7,119 nucleotides of DNA from Chloroflexota bacterium (GTDB lineage: Bacteria > Chloroflexota > Anaerolineae > Promineifilales > Promineifilaceae). The notes under the pieces were generated by a model, which had not been told where the DNA came from, searched no databases, and saw nothing but the letters and a program-made list of their open reading frames with translations. Position 1 is the stretch's first letter. Every line of letters starts with the position of its first letter. The stretch spans positions 1 through 7,119 of the forward strand of contig CAUJGI010000160.1 in assembly GCA_963169155.1 (NCBI GenBank), in the 5' to 3' direction. Both the position numbers and the translations under genes were made by a program. Positions 1 through 5,268 of the stretch are shown here, piece after piece.

Positions 1-520
1 AAATCGCGGGCAGCTCGACGTCGATCAGCCGGGCGCTGCGAATCGGGCCAACCACATCCACATCAGTGCCATACACAATCAGCGTGAAGCGGGTGATGCT
101 GCCTTCAGAGGTGTGCTCAAACACCCAATCGGCGCTGTTCAACCCAGACTGGGGCCGGACAAAACCGGGCGGCGCGTTGGAAATTTTGATGGCCAACGGC
201 CGTCTTTGCAGCAGAGCCGGGTCATCCACCAGTTCACCCGTCAGCGGGTTGCGGTCCGTGCCAAAGTCGGCGGCGGTAAGCAGATTCAGCCCGCTGGCTT
301 CCGGCGCGGCCTCTGGGGTGTTTGTAGCCGTGGCGGCAATGGTGGGCGGCGGCGGCAACGTGGCCGTTACCGCGGGGGCAGTGGTGGGGGGTGCAACGGC
401 CGTATTTTCCAGGGTAGGTGGCGGCGTTACGGCCGTAGGCGTCGCCGCCGCCTGGCCCCCACAGGCAATCACCATCATCAACAAAGTTACTGTGCTTAGC
501 AAGAATAACCATCGTTTCAT
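1..520 (-). CDS. DUF3048-family lipoprotein (N-terminal part, cut by left window edge)
   Basis: The frame is open from an ATG at 520-518 to the window edge, giving 173 codons with the C-terminus missing. Residues 1-19 are a lipoprotein signal peptide: K2 and R3, then a hydrophobic stretch, then the lipobox VIAC with Cys20 as the predicted lipidation site. Residues 21 to about 77 are a low-complexity Thr/Pro/Ala linker that would hold the domain away from the membrane. From about residue 86 the sequence matches what I know of the DUF3048 (YerB-type) N-terminal domain: RNPLTGE (90-96), RPLAIKISN (107-115), RPQSGL (122-127), EGSITRF (139-145) and GPIRSAR (158-164). The family is extracytoplasmic and has no firmly established biochemical role, so I give none. 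The ribosome site AAGGAGA is at 532-538, about 12 nt before the ATG. A promoter and a leader hairpin precede it. The family assignment is strong and the function is unknown. Confidence 0.9.
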   Translation of the reverse strand, partial: MKRWLFLLSTVTLLMMVIACGGQAAATPTAVTPPPTLENTAVAPPTTAPAVTATLPPPPTIAATATNTPEAAPEASGLNLLTAADFGTDRNPLTGELVDDPALLQRRPLAIKISNAPPGFVRPQSGLNSADWVFEHTSEGSITRFTLIVYGTDVDVVGPIRSARLIDVELPAI

Positions 521-553
521 GATTCGCTTGATCTCCTTCCACGTAAACGTGAA

Positions 554-582
554 AACCTCCGGTGTGTGAGCGACCGGAGGTT
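554..582 (-). promoter_or_regulatory. 5'-leader hairpin followed by four U
   Basis: AACCTCCGGT (554-563) and ACCGGAGGTT (573-582) form a perfect 10-bp stem with a 9-nt loop. Read on the minus strand, the stem starts about 4 nt after the predicted transcription start at 586 and is followed by TTTTCACG. It ends 33 nt before the lipoprotein ATG. It could be a leader attenuator or a 5' hairpin that protects the mRNA. The stem pairs a GGAGG (Shine-Dalgarno-like) with a CCTCC. The U-run is short, so strong termination is not assured. On the plus strand it is followed only by TTCTTATCTG, a poor terminator tail. Confidence 0.6.
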
Positions 583-592
583 CTTATCTGGC

Positions 593-621
593 AATTTAGG
601 CCCATTTCTATGGTTTGTCAA
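593..621 (-). promoter_or_regulatory. Sigma70-type promoter of the DUF3048 lipoprotein gene
   Basis: On the minus strand a perfect -35 box TTGACA (621-616) and a -10 box TAAATT (598-593, four of six consensus bases) are separated by 17 nt. This predicts a transcription start near position 586 and a 5' leader of about 65 nt. The placement is inferred from the sequence alone. Confidence 0.7.
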
Positions 622-786
622 GCGACAGCAGGGATATCGATGGGGAAAAAGTGGAAAGCTTAATCTTGGCGATTCACCTGTTGGTATTCTATGACGCACA
701 GCGCCGTGACGATTTTGTGGAACTCGTGTTTAATACCGCATACACCACTGCTGCCCCTACGACAGCAACTCGTTGAGGAGAACAAC

Positions 787-1845
787 ATGGAAAAACGATA
801 CGGCCGTATCACCGGTTGGGGCGCGTATGTCCCCGAAAAAGTGCTCACCAATCACGATTTAGAACAGCTCGTAGATACCAGCCATGAATGGATTGTCCAG
901 CGCACGGGCATTCACCAGCGCCACATTGCCGGCCCGGAAGAAACCAACGCCACCATGTCCGTCGCCGCCGCCCGCCGCGCCCTGCAAAAGGCCAACCTGG
1001 CGGCCACCGACCTGGACCTCATCATCGTAGCCACCACCACCGGCGATTTCATCACCCCCGCTGTTTCCAGCCAGATACAGCACATGCTGGGGGCCACCAA
1101 CGTGCCAGCCTTCGTGCTGGCCAACGGCTGCACGGGCTTTTTGTATGCCCTCACCACTGCCCAACAGTTTATCAGCGGCGGCGTTTACCGGAACATCCTC
1201 ATCATTGGCTCCGAACTGCTCAGCCGCTACGTCGATTGGACAGACCGGAACACCTGCGTCCTGTTTGGCGATGCGGCAGGCGCATTTGTGATGCAGGCCA
1301 CCAGTGAACCGTGCGGCCTGTTTGGCTTCGACATGGGCTCCGATGGCAGCGGCAGCCAGCACATCATTGCCCCGGCAATGGGTTCGGCCGAACCGGTGAA
1401 CGCCACGACGTTTGCCGAAAGACGCCACTTTATTCGCATGAACGGCCGTGAGGTGTTCAAATTCGCCACCCGCGTTCTGGGCAGCACCAGCCAGCGCAGC
1501 CTGGCGCAAGCCGGTATGACCCTGGACGACATCGACTGCATCGTGCCGCACCAGGCCAATTTGCGCATCATCGAGGCCGCCGCCCGCGCCATGAATCTGC
1601 CCATCGAACGCTTTTTGGTAAAGGTACACAAATACGCTAATACCTCAGCCGCGTCCATTCCGGTGGCCATTTGTGATGGGTTGGACTCTGGGGAAATTCG
1701 CCTGGATGATCGGCTGCTGCTGGTGAGTTTTGGCTCAGGGCTGACCTGGGCATCGGCCGTTTTGCAGATGGCACCCACGCTGCAAAAACCGAGGTACAGC
1801 AACGGTGTGGCTGAGCCAGCCACGGCCGAATGGGTAACCGCTTAA
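787..1845 (+). CDS. fabH: Beta-ketoacyl-ACP synthase III (KAS III, FabH type)
   Basis: A protein of 352 aa with the thiolase fold of KAS III. The family condenses an acyl-CoA starter with malonyl-ACP and so begins cytosolic type II fatty-acid synthesis. The catalytic triad is present: Cys115 in ANGCTGF, His255 in PHQANLR and Asn285 in YANTSAAS. The N-terminal SHEWIVQRTGI (32-42) is the usual CoA-pocket region and GDAAGAF (161-167) is also typical. I chose the ATG at 787 because GAGGAG at 775-780 lies 6 nt upstream and the protein then starts at the family's usual point. The frame stays open upstream to an ATG at 691, which would add 32 residues of non-family sequence. The C-terminus continues about 24 residues beyond the usual end (after SGLTWASAVLQM). 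No fabD, fabG, acpP or plsX is adjacent. A specialised KAS III-like condensing enzyme is the main alternative. Confidence 0.93.
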   Translation: MEKRYGRITGWGAYVPEKVLTNHDLEQLVDTSHEWIVQRTGIHQRHIAGPEETNATMSVAAARRALQKANLAATDLDLIIVATTTGDFITPAVSSQIQHMLGATNVPAFVLANGCTGFLYALTTAQQFISGGVYRNILIIGSELLSRYVDWTDRNTCVLFGDAAGAFVMQATSEPCGLFGFDMGSDGSGSQHIIAPAMGSAEPVNATTFAERRHFIRMNGREVFKFATRVLGSTSQRSLAQAGMTLDDIDCIVPHQANLRIIEAAARAMNLPIERFLVKVHKYANTSAASIPVAICDGLDSGEIRLDDRLLLVSFGSGLTWASAVLQMAPTLQKPRYSNGVAEPATAEWVTA

Positions 1846-1860
1846 AGGTTCATCACTGCA

Positions 1861-1888
1861 TTGACAGCCGTCCGGCAATGGCTATAAT
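1861..1888 (+). promoter_or_regulatory. Consensus sigma70 promoter of tRNA-Leu
   Basis: TTGACA (1861-1866) and TATAAT (1883-1888) both match consensus exactly, with a 16-nt spacer. The predicted start near 1895 lies about 9 nt before the tRNA 5' end at 1904, so the 5' leader is very short. It begins only 15 nt after the fabH stop. Confidence 0.9.
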
Positions 1889-1903
1889 TGCCAACGTATT
1901 TAA

Positions 1904-1985
1904 GCCCAAGTGGCGGAATTGGCATACGCGGCAGGTTGAGGGCCTGTGCCCATTGGGCGTGGAGGTTCGAGTCCTCTCTTGGGCA
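1904..1985 (+). tRNA. tRNA-Leu, anticodon GAG
   Basis: A class II tRNA that folds completely. The acceptor stem is GCCCAAG (1904-1910) with CTTGGGC (1978-1984), all seven pairs Watson-Crick, and A1985 is the discriminator. The D stem is GCG/CGC (1913-1915, 1927-1929) around a GG-containing loop. The anticodon stem GCAGG/CCTGT (1931-1935, 1943-1947) closes loop TTGAGGG, with anticodon GAG at 1938-1940 reading CUC and CUU. The long variable arm GCCC-ATT-GGGC (1948-1958) is typical of Leu tRNAs. The T arm GGAGG-TTCGAGT-CCTCT spans 1961-1977. CCA is not encoded, so it must be added after transcription. Confidence 0.96.
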
Positions 1986-1987
1986 TA

Positions 1988-2020
1988 AAAGCGCTGACAC
2001 AAATGTGTCGGCGTTTTTTT
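1988..2020 (+). terminator. Intrinsic terminator of tRNA-Leu, probably bidirectional
   Basis: CGCTGACAC (1992-2000), loop AAAT, and GTGTCGGCG (2005-2013) form a 9-bp stem with one G-T pair, followed by seven T (2014-2020). A G-T pair and further A-T pairs can extend the stem at its base. On the minus strand the same hairpin is followed by TTTTATG, so it can also end the converging epimerase transcript. The epimerase stop codon (2019-2021) overlaps the T-tract. As fabH has no obvious terminator of its own, this may also stop fabH read-through. Confidence 0.9.
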
Positions 2021-2945
2021 ATGGTTGGAAACGGCCGGCCTCACGCAATGTTCGCTGCAACCCCTCCGCCAGACCCACGAACGGGCGAAACCCCAGCAGC
2101 TGCTGCGCCCGGCTGATGTCCGCCACCAGGCGCGGCACACCTGCCCCTTTTTGCTGGTTTTTCAACGGATTTACCCGCTGGCCCACCACCTGTTCAATTT
2201 GGCTGACCAGTTGGTTCAGGCTGGTCTCGATGCCGCTGCCCACGTTGATCACCTGCCGGTTAACGGCCGTTGCCGTGGCCGCCGCCACCATTGCCGCCAC
2301 CACGTCTGTCACAAAAATAAAATCGCGCGTCTGCTCCCCGCTGCCATGCAACACCAGCGAACCACCCGTCAGCGCCTGCTGCAAAAACCGGGGAATAACC
2401 GGCGCATGGGAAACGGGCAGGCTTTGGCCCGGCCCGTAGGCGTTAAAAATACGCAGGGCCACCGTTTCAATCTGGTTTGCCCGGCCGATGGTGTGGATGT
2501 ACTGCTCGGCGGCCCATTTGCTGACGGCGTAAGGGGAATCGGGGTTTGGGGTGTCATTTTCGTGGACGGGTTGGGTGGGGAGACGGCCGTACACCGCCCC
2601 CGACGAGGCAAACACCACGCGCCGCACCCCCGTATCGCGCATCGCCTCCATCAGGCTCACCGTACCGCCCACGTTCACCTCGTTGTACGCCTGCGGATGC
2701 AGCACAGACTCCGCCACCGACACCTTGGCGGCCAGATGGTAGACACAATCCACATCCCGCAGCAGCGACCAGAGCAACGGAATGTTGCGCACGTCCCCCT
2801 GCGTCAACAACACATCCGGCCGCAGGCTGCTGGCGCTGCCATTGCTCAGATCGTCCAGCACCGTCACCCCGTGCCCTGCGACAGCCAATCGGTTGGCCAG
2901 CGCTGACCCTAAAAAGCCAGCCCCCCCGGTCACCAGAAAACGCAT
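2019..2945 (-). CDS. NAD-dependent nucleotide-sugar epimerase/dehydratase (extended SDR, GalE-like)
   Basis: A protein of 308 aa, the usual length for UDP-glucose 4-epimerase-like extended short-chain dehydrogenases. The N-terminal Rossmann motif GGAGFLG (7-13) binds NAD, and D31/D32 end the second strand where the adenosine ribose is bound. The catalytic residues are Ser114/Ser115 in SSGAVYG, Tyr139 and Lys143 in the YxxxK motif (YAVSK). RDFIFVTD (207-214) and DISRAQQLLGFRP (276-288) are typical of the sugar-nucleotide-binding C-terminal part. It should act in the cytosol on a UDP- or dTDP-sugar, with a role in cell-surface polysaccharide precursors. The exact substrate cannot be read from the sequence, so I give no symbol. 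GGAGGAGG (2957-2950) lies 4 nt before the ATG. A hairpin terminator sits immediately upstream, and the stop overlaps the tRNA terminator of the opposite strand. Confidence 0.92.
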   Translation of the reverse strand: MRFLVTGGAGFLGSALANRLAVAGHGVTVLDDLSNGSASSLRPDVLLTQGDVRNIPLLWSLLRDVDCVYHLAAKVSVAESVLHPQAYNEVNVGGTVSLMEAMRDTGVRRVVFASSGAVYGRLPTQPVHENDTPNPDSPYAVSKWAAEQYIHTIGRANQIETVALRIFNAYGPGQSLPVSHAPVIPRFLQQALTGGSLVLHGSGEQTRDFIFVTDVVAAMVAAATATAVNRQVINVGSGIETSLNQLVSQIEQVVGQRVNPLKNQQKGAGVPRLVADISRAQQLLGFRPFVGLAEGLQRTLREAGRFQP

Positions 2946-2966
2946 GAAACCTCCTCCACAAACAAG

Positions 2967-2997
2967 AAAGCCCCGGCTGGAATTCAGCCGGGGCTTT
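2967..2997 (-). terminator. Hairpin terminator between the membrane-protein gene and the epimerase gene
   Basis: AAAGCCCCGGCTG (2967-2979) and CAGCCGGGGCTTT (2985-2997) form a perfect 13-bp stem with a 5-nt loop. On the minus strand it follows the stop of the two-TM protein gene (3023-3021) by 23 nt and is followed by a T-rich tail, CTTTCTTGTTTGT. It ends only 21 nt before the epimerase ATG, so it may act as an attenuator in the epimerase leader as well as a terminator. The plus strand has a T4 tail here but no plus-strand gene ends at this site. Confidence 0.8.
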
Positions 2998-3020
2998 TGA
3001 TCGTCATTTTACTTTACTGC

Positions 3021-4082
3021 CTAATACTCAAGCAGCTCATCGACACGGCCGTCAATGTCCGGGTCGCCATAATCGCCTTCCTTGGCCCAGGCCGACAGCT
3101 CAATGGAGAAGCTCTCGAAGAAGCTCTGCGGCGGCAAGGAACCCGCGCCATACTGCATTTCTTTAATTTCAGCGTTGATGATCAGGGTGGCTGTTTCCAG
3201 CACAATCACTTCATTTTCGCGGGCCAGTACCGGTTCGCCCTTGGGCGCCAGCTTGGCTTTCAACGCTTCATCAAAGAAGGCGTGGTCACTCATCACCACT
3301 TTGGTGATGGTGCGGATGTCGTTTTTGTCAAACAGCCAGACCTCAAAGGCGGTCACGTTCTTGGGCGTATCGCTGCCAATTGACTCGGCAATGCCCACAC
3401 CGCACTCGCCAAGGAATTCACCGCTGGCGTTTTCGATGCTGAAGGAGTCATCGTAGTTGTCACGGCCGTAGGCATAATCACTCTGGAAGCGGGCAATCGG
3501 CACCGCGCTAACCCCGGCATCGCTCACCATCGTCGGTGCGCTTTCCGGCATGTTGTCGTAGTAGGTATCGACGTTGGTGCCTTCGGCCATCATGCTGTTG
3601 CGGCGGTTCAACACCACCACAATGCCCGCCCCAACCAGGGCCAACACCAGCAGCAGGGCCAGAATCGTGCCTAAATTGGAATCGTCTTCGGCGGCTTCGG
3701 GCACAGGCTGCACGCCTTCGGTGCCGGGAACAGCCACAGCCCCACAGGACTGGCCACCGCTCTGGACCATGGCAATAGCGTCGAGGCGTTCCTGAGCGGC
3801 AGGATCGGCCGTACGGCTGTTGCGCAAGTCGCAAATGTCGGTGACTGCATCTGGCCAACTGGCCAGGGCTCGGGTTACGAGGGCTGTATTGCCTGGCTGC
3901 AAGGAATAGGCATCGGCTATGGTTTGCAGGTAAACGTCCTGTTCAACCTGCTCCATATCGCCAGGGCCAGCGCCGGTCCATTCCACAGGATCAATCACCC
4001 AGCCATAGAGAAGACCAATAACAAACCCTAAAATTACCGCGAGTAGAACAGACAATCCTGGTCGATTCTTTATAAAATCCAT
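3021..4082 (-). CDS. Two-transmembrane-segment membrane protein of unknown function
   Basis: A protein of 353 aa that I do not recognise. Residues 11-30 and 137-158 are clear transmembrane segments. Lys5/Arg7 before the first and Arg160/Arg161 after the second suggest both ends are cytoplasmic, with residues 31-136 outside. That outer loop is acidic and contains Cys84 and Cys113, which could form a disulfide. Residues 165 to about 205 look like a flexible linker. Residues 210-340 look like a folded mixed alpha/beta domain, with strand-like stretches such as AFEVWLFDK (245-253) and EVIVLETATLIINAEI (291-306). I chose the ATG at 4082-4080 because AGGTG at 4087-4091 lies 4 nt upstream and the protein then begins with a normal membrane-anchor start. 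A TTG nine codons upstream is the alternative. A promoter lies at 4155-4182 and a terminator follows. The gene is probably monocistronic and specific to this lineage, but that needs a homology search. Confidence 0.85.
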   Translation of the reverse strand: MDFIKNRPGLSVLLAVILGFVIGLLYGWVIDPVEWTGAGPGDMEQVEQDVYLQTIADAYSLQPGNTALVTRALASWPDAVTDICDLRNSRTADPAAQERLDAIAMVQSGGQSCGAVAVPGTEGVQPVPEAAEDDSNLGTILALLLVLALVGAGIVVVLNRRNSMMAEGTNVDTYYDNMPESAPTMVSDAGVSAVPIARFQSDYAYGRDNYDDSFSIENASGEFLGECGVGIAESIGSDTPKNVTAFEVWLFDKNDIRTITKVVMSDHAFFDEALKAKLAPKGEPVLARENEVIVLETATLIINAEIKEMQYGAGSLPPQSFFESFSIELSAWAKEGDYGDPDIDGRVDELLEY

Positions 4083-4130
4083 GTGGCACCTACCTTCAAT
4101 GGCCCCCAACTAGAGATATTATGAAAATGA

Positions 4131-4188
4131 CATAACATCCCCTCTGCATTTCGTATCTTACCATAACTGTTTAACGCGTCAAGTTATG
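4131..4188. repeat. Three CATAAC/GTTATG hexamers in the divergent promoter region (candidate operator)
   Basis: CATAAC occurs at 4131-4136 and 4162-4167, and its complement GTTATG at 4183-4188. The first two are 31 bp apart. The centres of the second and third are 21 bp apart. These distances are close to three and two helical turns. The second copy directly follows the -10 box and the third directly follows the -35 box of the minus-strand promoter. A regulator binding site is an inference; six-base matches in an AT-rich region can be chance. Confidence 0.3.
4155..4182 (-). promoter_or_regulatory. Promoter of the two-TM membrane-protein gene (extended -10)
   Basis: On the minus strand TTGACG (4182-4177) and TAAGAT (4160-4155) are separated by 16 nt, and TGG directly before the -10 gives an extended -10 element. 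The predicted start near 4148 implies a leader of about 65 nt. CATAAC/GTTATG hexamers abut both promoter boxes. Confidence 0.6.
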
Positions 4189-4216
4189 TTTAATGCTTTT
4201 CCTCTGTTTTTGCCTG

Positions 4217-4225
4217 TGGTATACT
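4217..4225 (+). promoter_or_regulatory. Extended -10 promoter of argF
   Basis: TGG followed by TATACT (4220-4225) is a good extended -10 element. No convincing -35 box stands 16-18 nt upstream, where the sequence is T-rich (TTTTCC near 4197). The predicted start near 4232 lies downstream of an in-frame ATG at 4186, which argues against that ATG as the argF start. The leader would be about 90 nt. I saw no clear ARG-box operator in it. Confidence 0.5.
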
Positions 4226-4323
4226 TTTTTAAGGTAAGCAGTGACGCTCTTGGGGAAATTTGGATACGGCCGTCTACACGCCACGCCCTAAAAACAACGT
4301 CACCCACCTGGAGAATGAACACC

Positions 4324-5247
4324 GTGAAACATTTTCTTAGCATCGCTGATTTGTCCCCCGATGAACTTCACAATTTGCTGGATTTGGCTCTTTCACTCAA
4401 ACAAGAATGGCAGAACGGTGGCAATCGCCCGCTGCTCAAGGGCAAAAGCCTGGCCCTGGTCTTCCAGAAACCTTCCCTGCGCACCCGCGTTTCCTTTGAA
4501 ATGGGCATGGTGCATTTGGGCGGGTATGCCCTGTATTTGTCACCCACCGAGATCAAAATGGGCGGCCGCGAGAGTGTGGCCGACGTGGCCCGTGTGCTGT
4601 CTGGCTACGTAGATGGCATCATGGCCCGTGTATTTGAACACGACCACATCCTGCAGCTGGCCCAATATGCTTCCGTACCGATCATCAACGGTTTGTCTGA
4701 CTACAACCATCCCGCCCAGGCGCTGGCCGACATTTTCACCGTATTGGAGGTAAAAAAGCGGCTGGAAGGGCTAAAAATGGTCTATGTAGGGGATGGCAAT
4801 AACGTCGCCCGCTCCTTATTATTTACCTGCATGAAGGTTGGCATGCATTTTGCCATCGCTACTCCGCCAAACTACACCCTCACCGAAGAAGATTATGAAC
4901 TGGGGGCACAGATGAGTACGGCCGGAGCTTCTATAGAGGTGTATGAAGATCCAAGCCGCGCAGTGGCCGATGCGGATATTATTTACACCGATGTCTGGAC
5001 GAGCATGGGGCAGGAAGAAGAAACGGCCGTACGCCTGAAAGTATTCCCCCCCTACCAGATCAACCAACAGCTTGTCAACCTGGCCAAACCCGACTGCCTG
5101 GTGATGCACTGCTTACCCGCCCACCGCGGCGAAGAGATCACCGATGAAGTCGCTGACGGCCCCAATTCTGTGTTGTTCCCGCAAGCGGCAAACCGGCTGC
5201 ATGCCCAAAAGGCTATCCTGGTGGAACTCCTGGGCAGCCCAACTTAA
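4324..5247 (+). CDS. argF: Ornithine carbamoyltransferase
   Basis: A protein of 307 aa, the normal family length. The cytosolic enzyme joins carbamoyl phosphate and ornithine to make citrulline in arginine biosynthesis. The carbamoyl-phosphate loop is SLRTR (51-55), a variant of STRTR. HPAQALAD (129-136) is the HPxQ region, DVWTSMG (223-229) is the ornithine-binding loop that separates this family from aspartate carbamoyltransferase, and HCLPAHRGEE (262-271) carries the Cys that lines the ornithine site. I chose the GTG at 4324 because GGAG (4310-4313) lies 10 nt upstream and the protein then begins MKHFLSIADLS, as in the family. The in-frame ATG at 4315 is the alternative, but only 1 nt separates it from the same GGAG. 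It ends with tandem stops TAA TAG. A TPR gene follows after 21 nt and is probably co-transcribed. A catabolic role (arcB) is possible, but no arcA or arcC is visible. Confidence 0.95.
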   Translation: MKHFLSIADLSPDELHNLLDLALSLKQEWQNGGNRPLLKGKSLALVFQKPSLRTRVSFEMGMVHLGGYALYLSPTEIKMGGRESVADVARVLSGYVDGIMARVFEHDHILQLAQYASVPIINGLSDYNHPAQALADIFTVLEVKKRLEGLKMVYVGDGNNVARSLLFTCMKVGMHFAIATPPNYTLTEEDYELGAQMSTAGASIEVYEDPSRAVADADIIYTDVWTSMGQEEETAVRLKVFPPYQINQQLVNLAKPDCLVMHCLPAHRGEEITDEVADGPNSVLFPQAANRLHAQKAILVELLGSPT

Positions 5248-5268
5248 TAGATTTTTGGAGGCATTGGC

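Noticed and set aside
540..551. Inverted repeat CACGT-AA-ACGTG in the lipoprotein leader
   Set aside because: Five-base arms with a 2-nt gap are too short to call an operator without other copies, and a 2-nt loop cannot form a hairpin.
66..569. A 167-codon open frame on the plus strand
   Set aside because: It is antisense to the DUF3048 lipoprotein, whose signal peptide, lipobox and domain motifs identify the true strand. The Gly/Val/Ala-rich stretch is the complement of the Thr/Pro/Ala linker.
721..736. TAATAC at 731-736 as a -10 box for fabH
   Set aside because: No -35 box lies 16-18 nt upstream. The nearest candidate, TTGTGG at 715-720, is only 10 nt away. The fabH promoter remains unlocated.
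691..786. N-terminal extension of FabH from an ATG at 691
   Set aside because: The 32 extra residues do not look like family sequence, and GAGGAG 6 nt before the ATG at 787 fixes the better start.
859..1629. A 256-codon open frame on the minus strand
   Set aside because: It is antisense to fabH, which carries the complete catalytic triad. The antisense translation is Gly/Ala/His-rich and shows no motif.
2025..2906. A 293-codon open frame on the plus strand
   Set aside because: It is antisense to the epimerase gene, whose Rossmann and YxxxK motifs are intact. The translation is His/Arg/Pro-rich noise.
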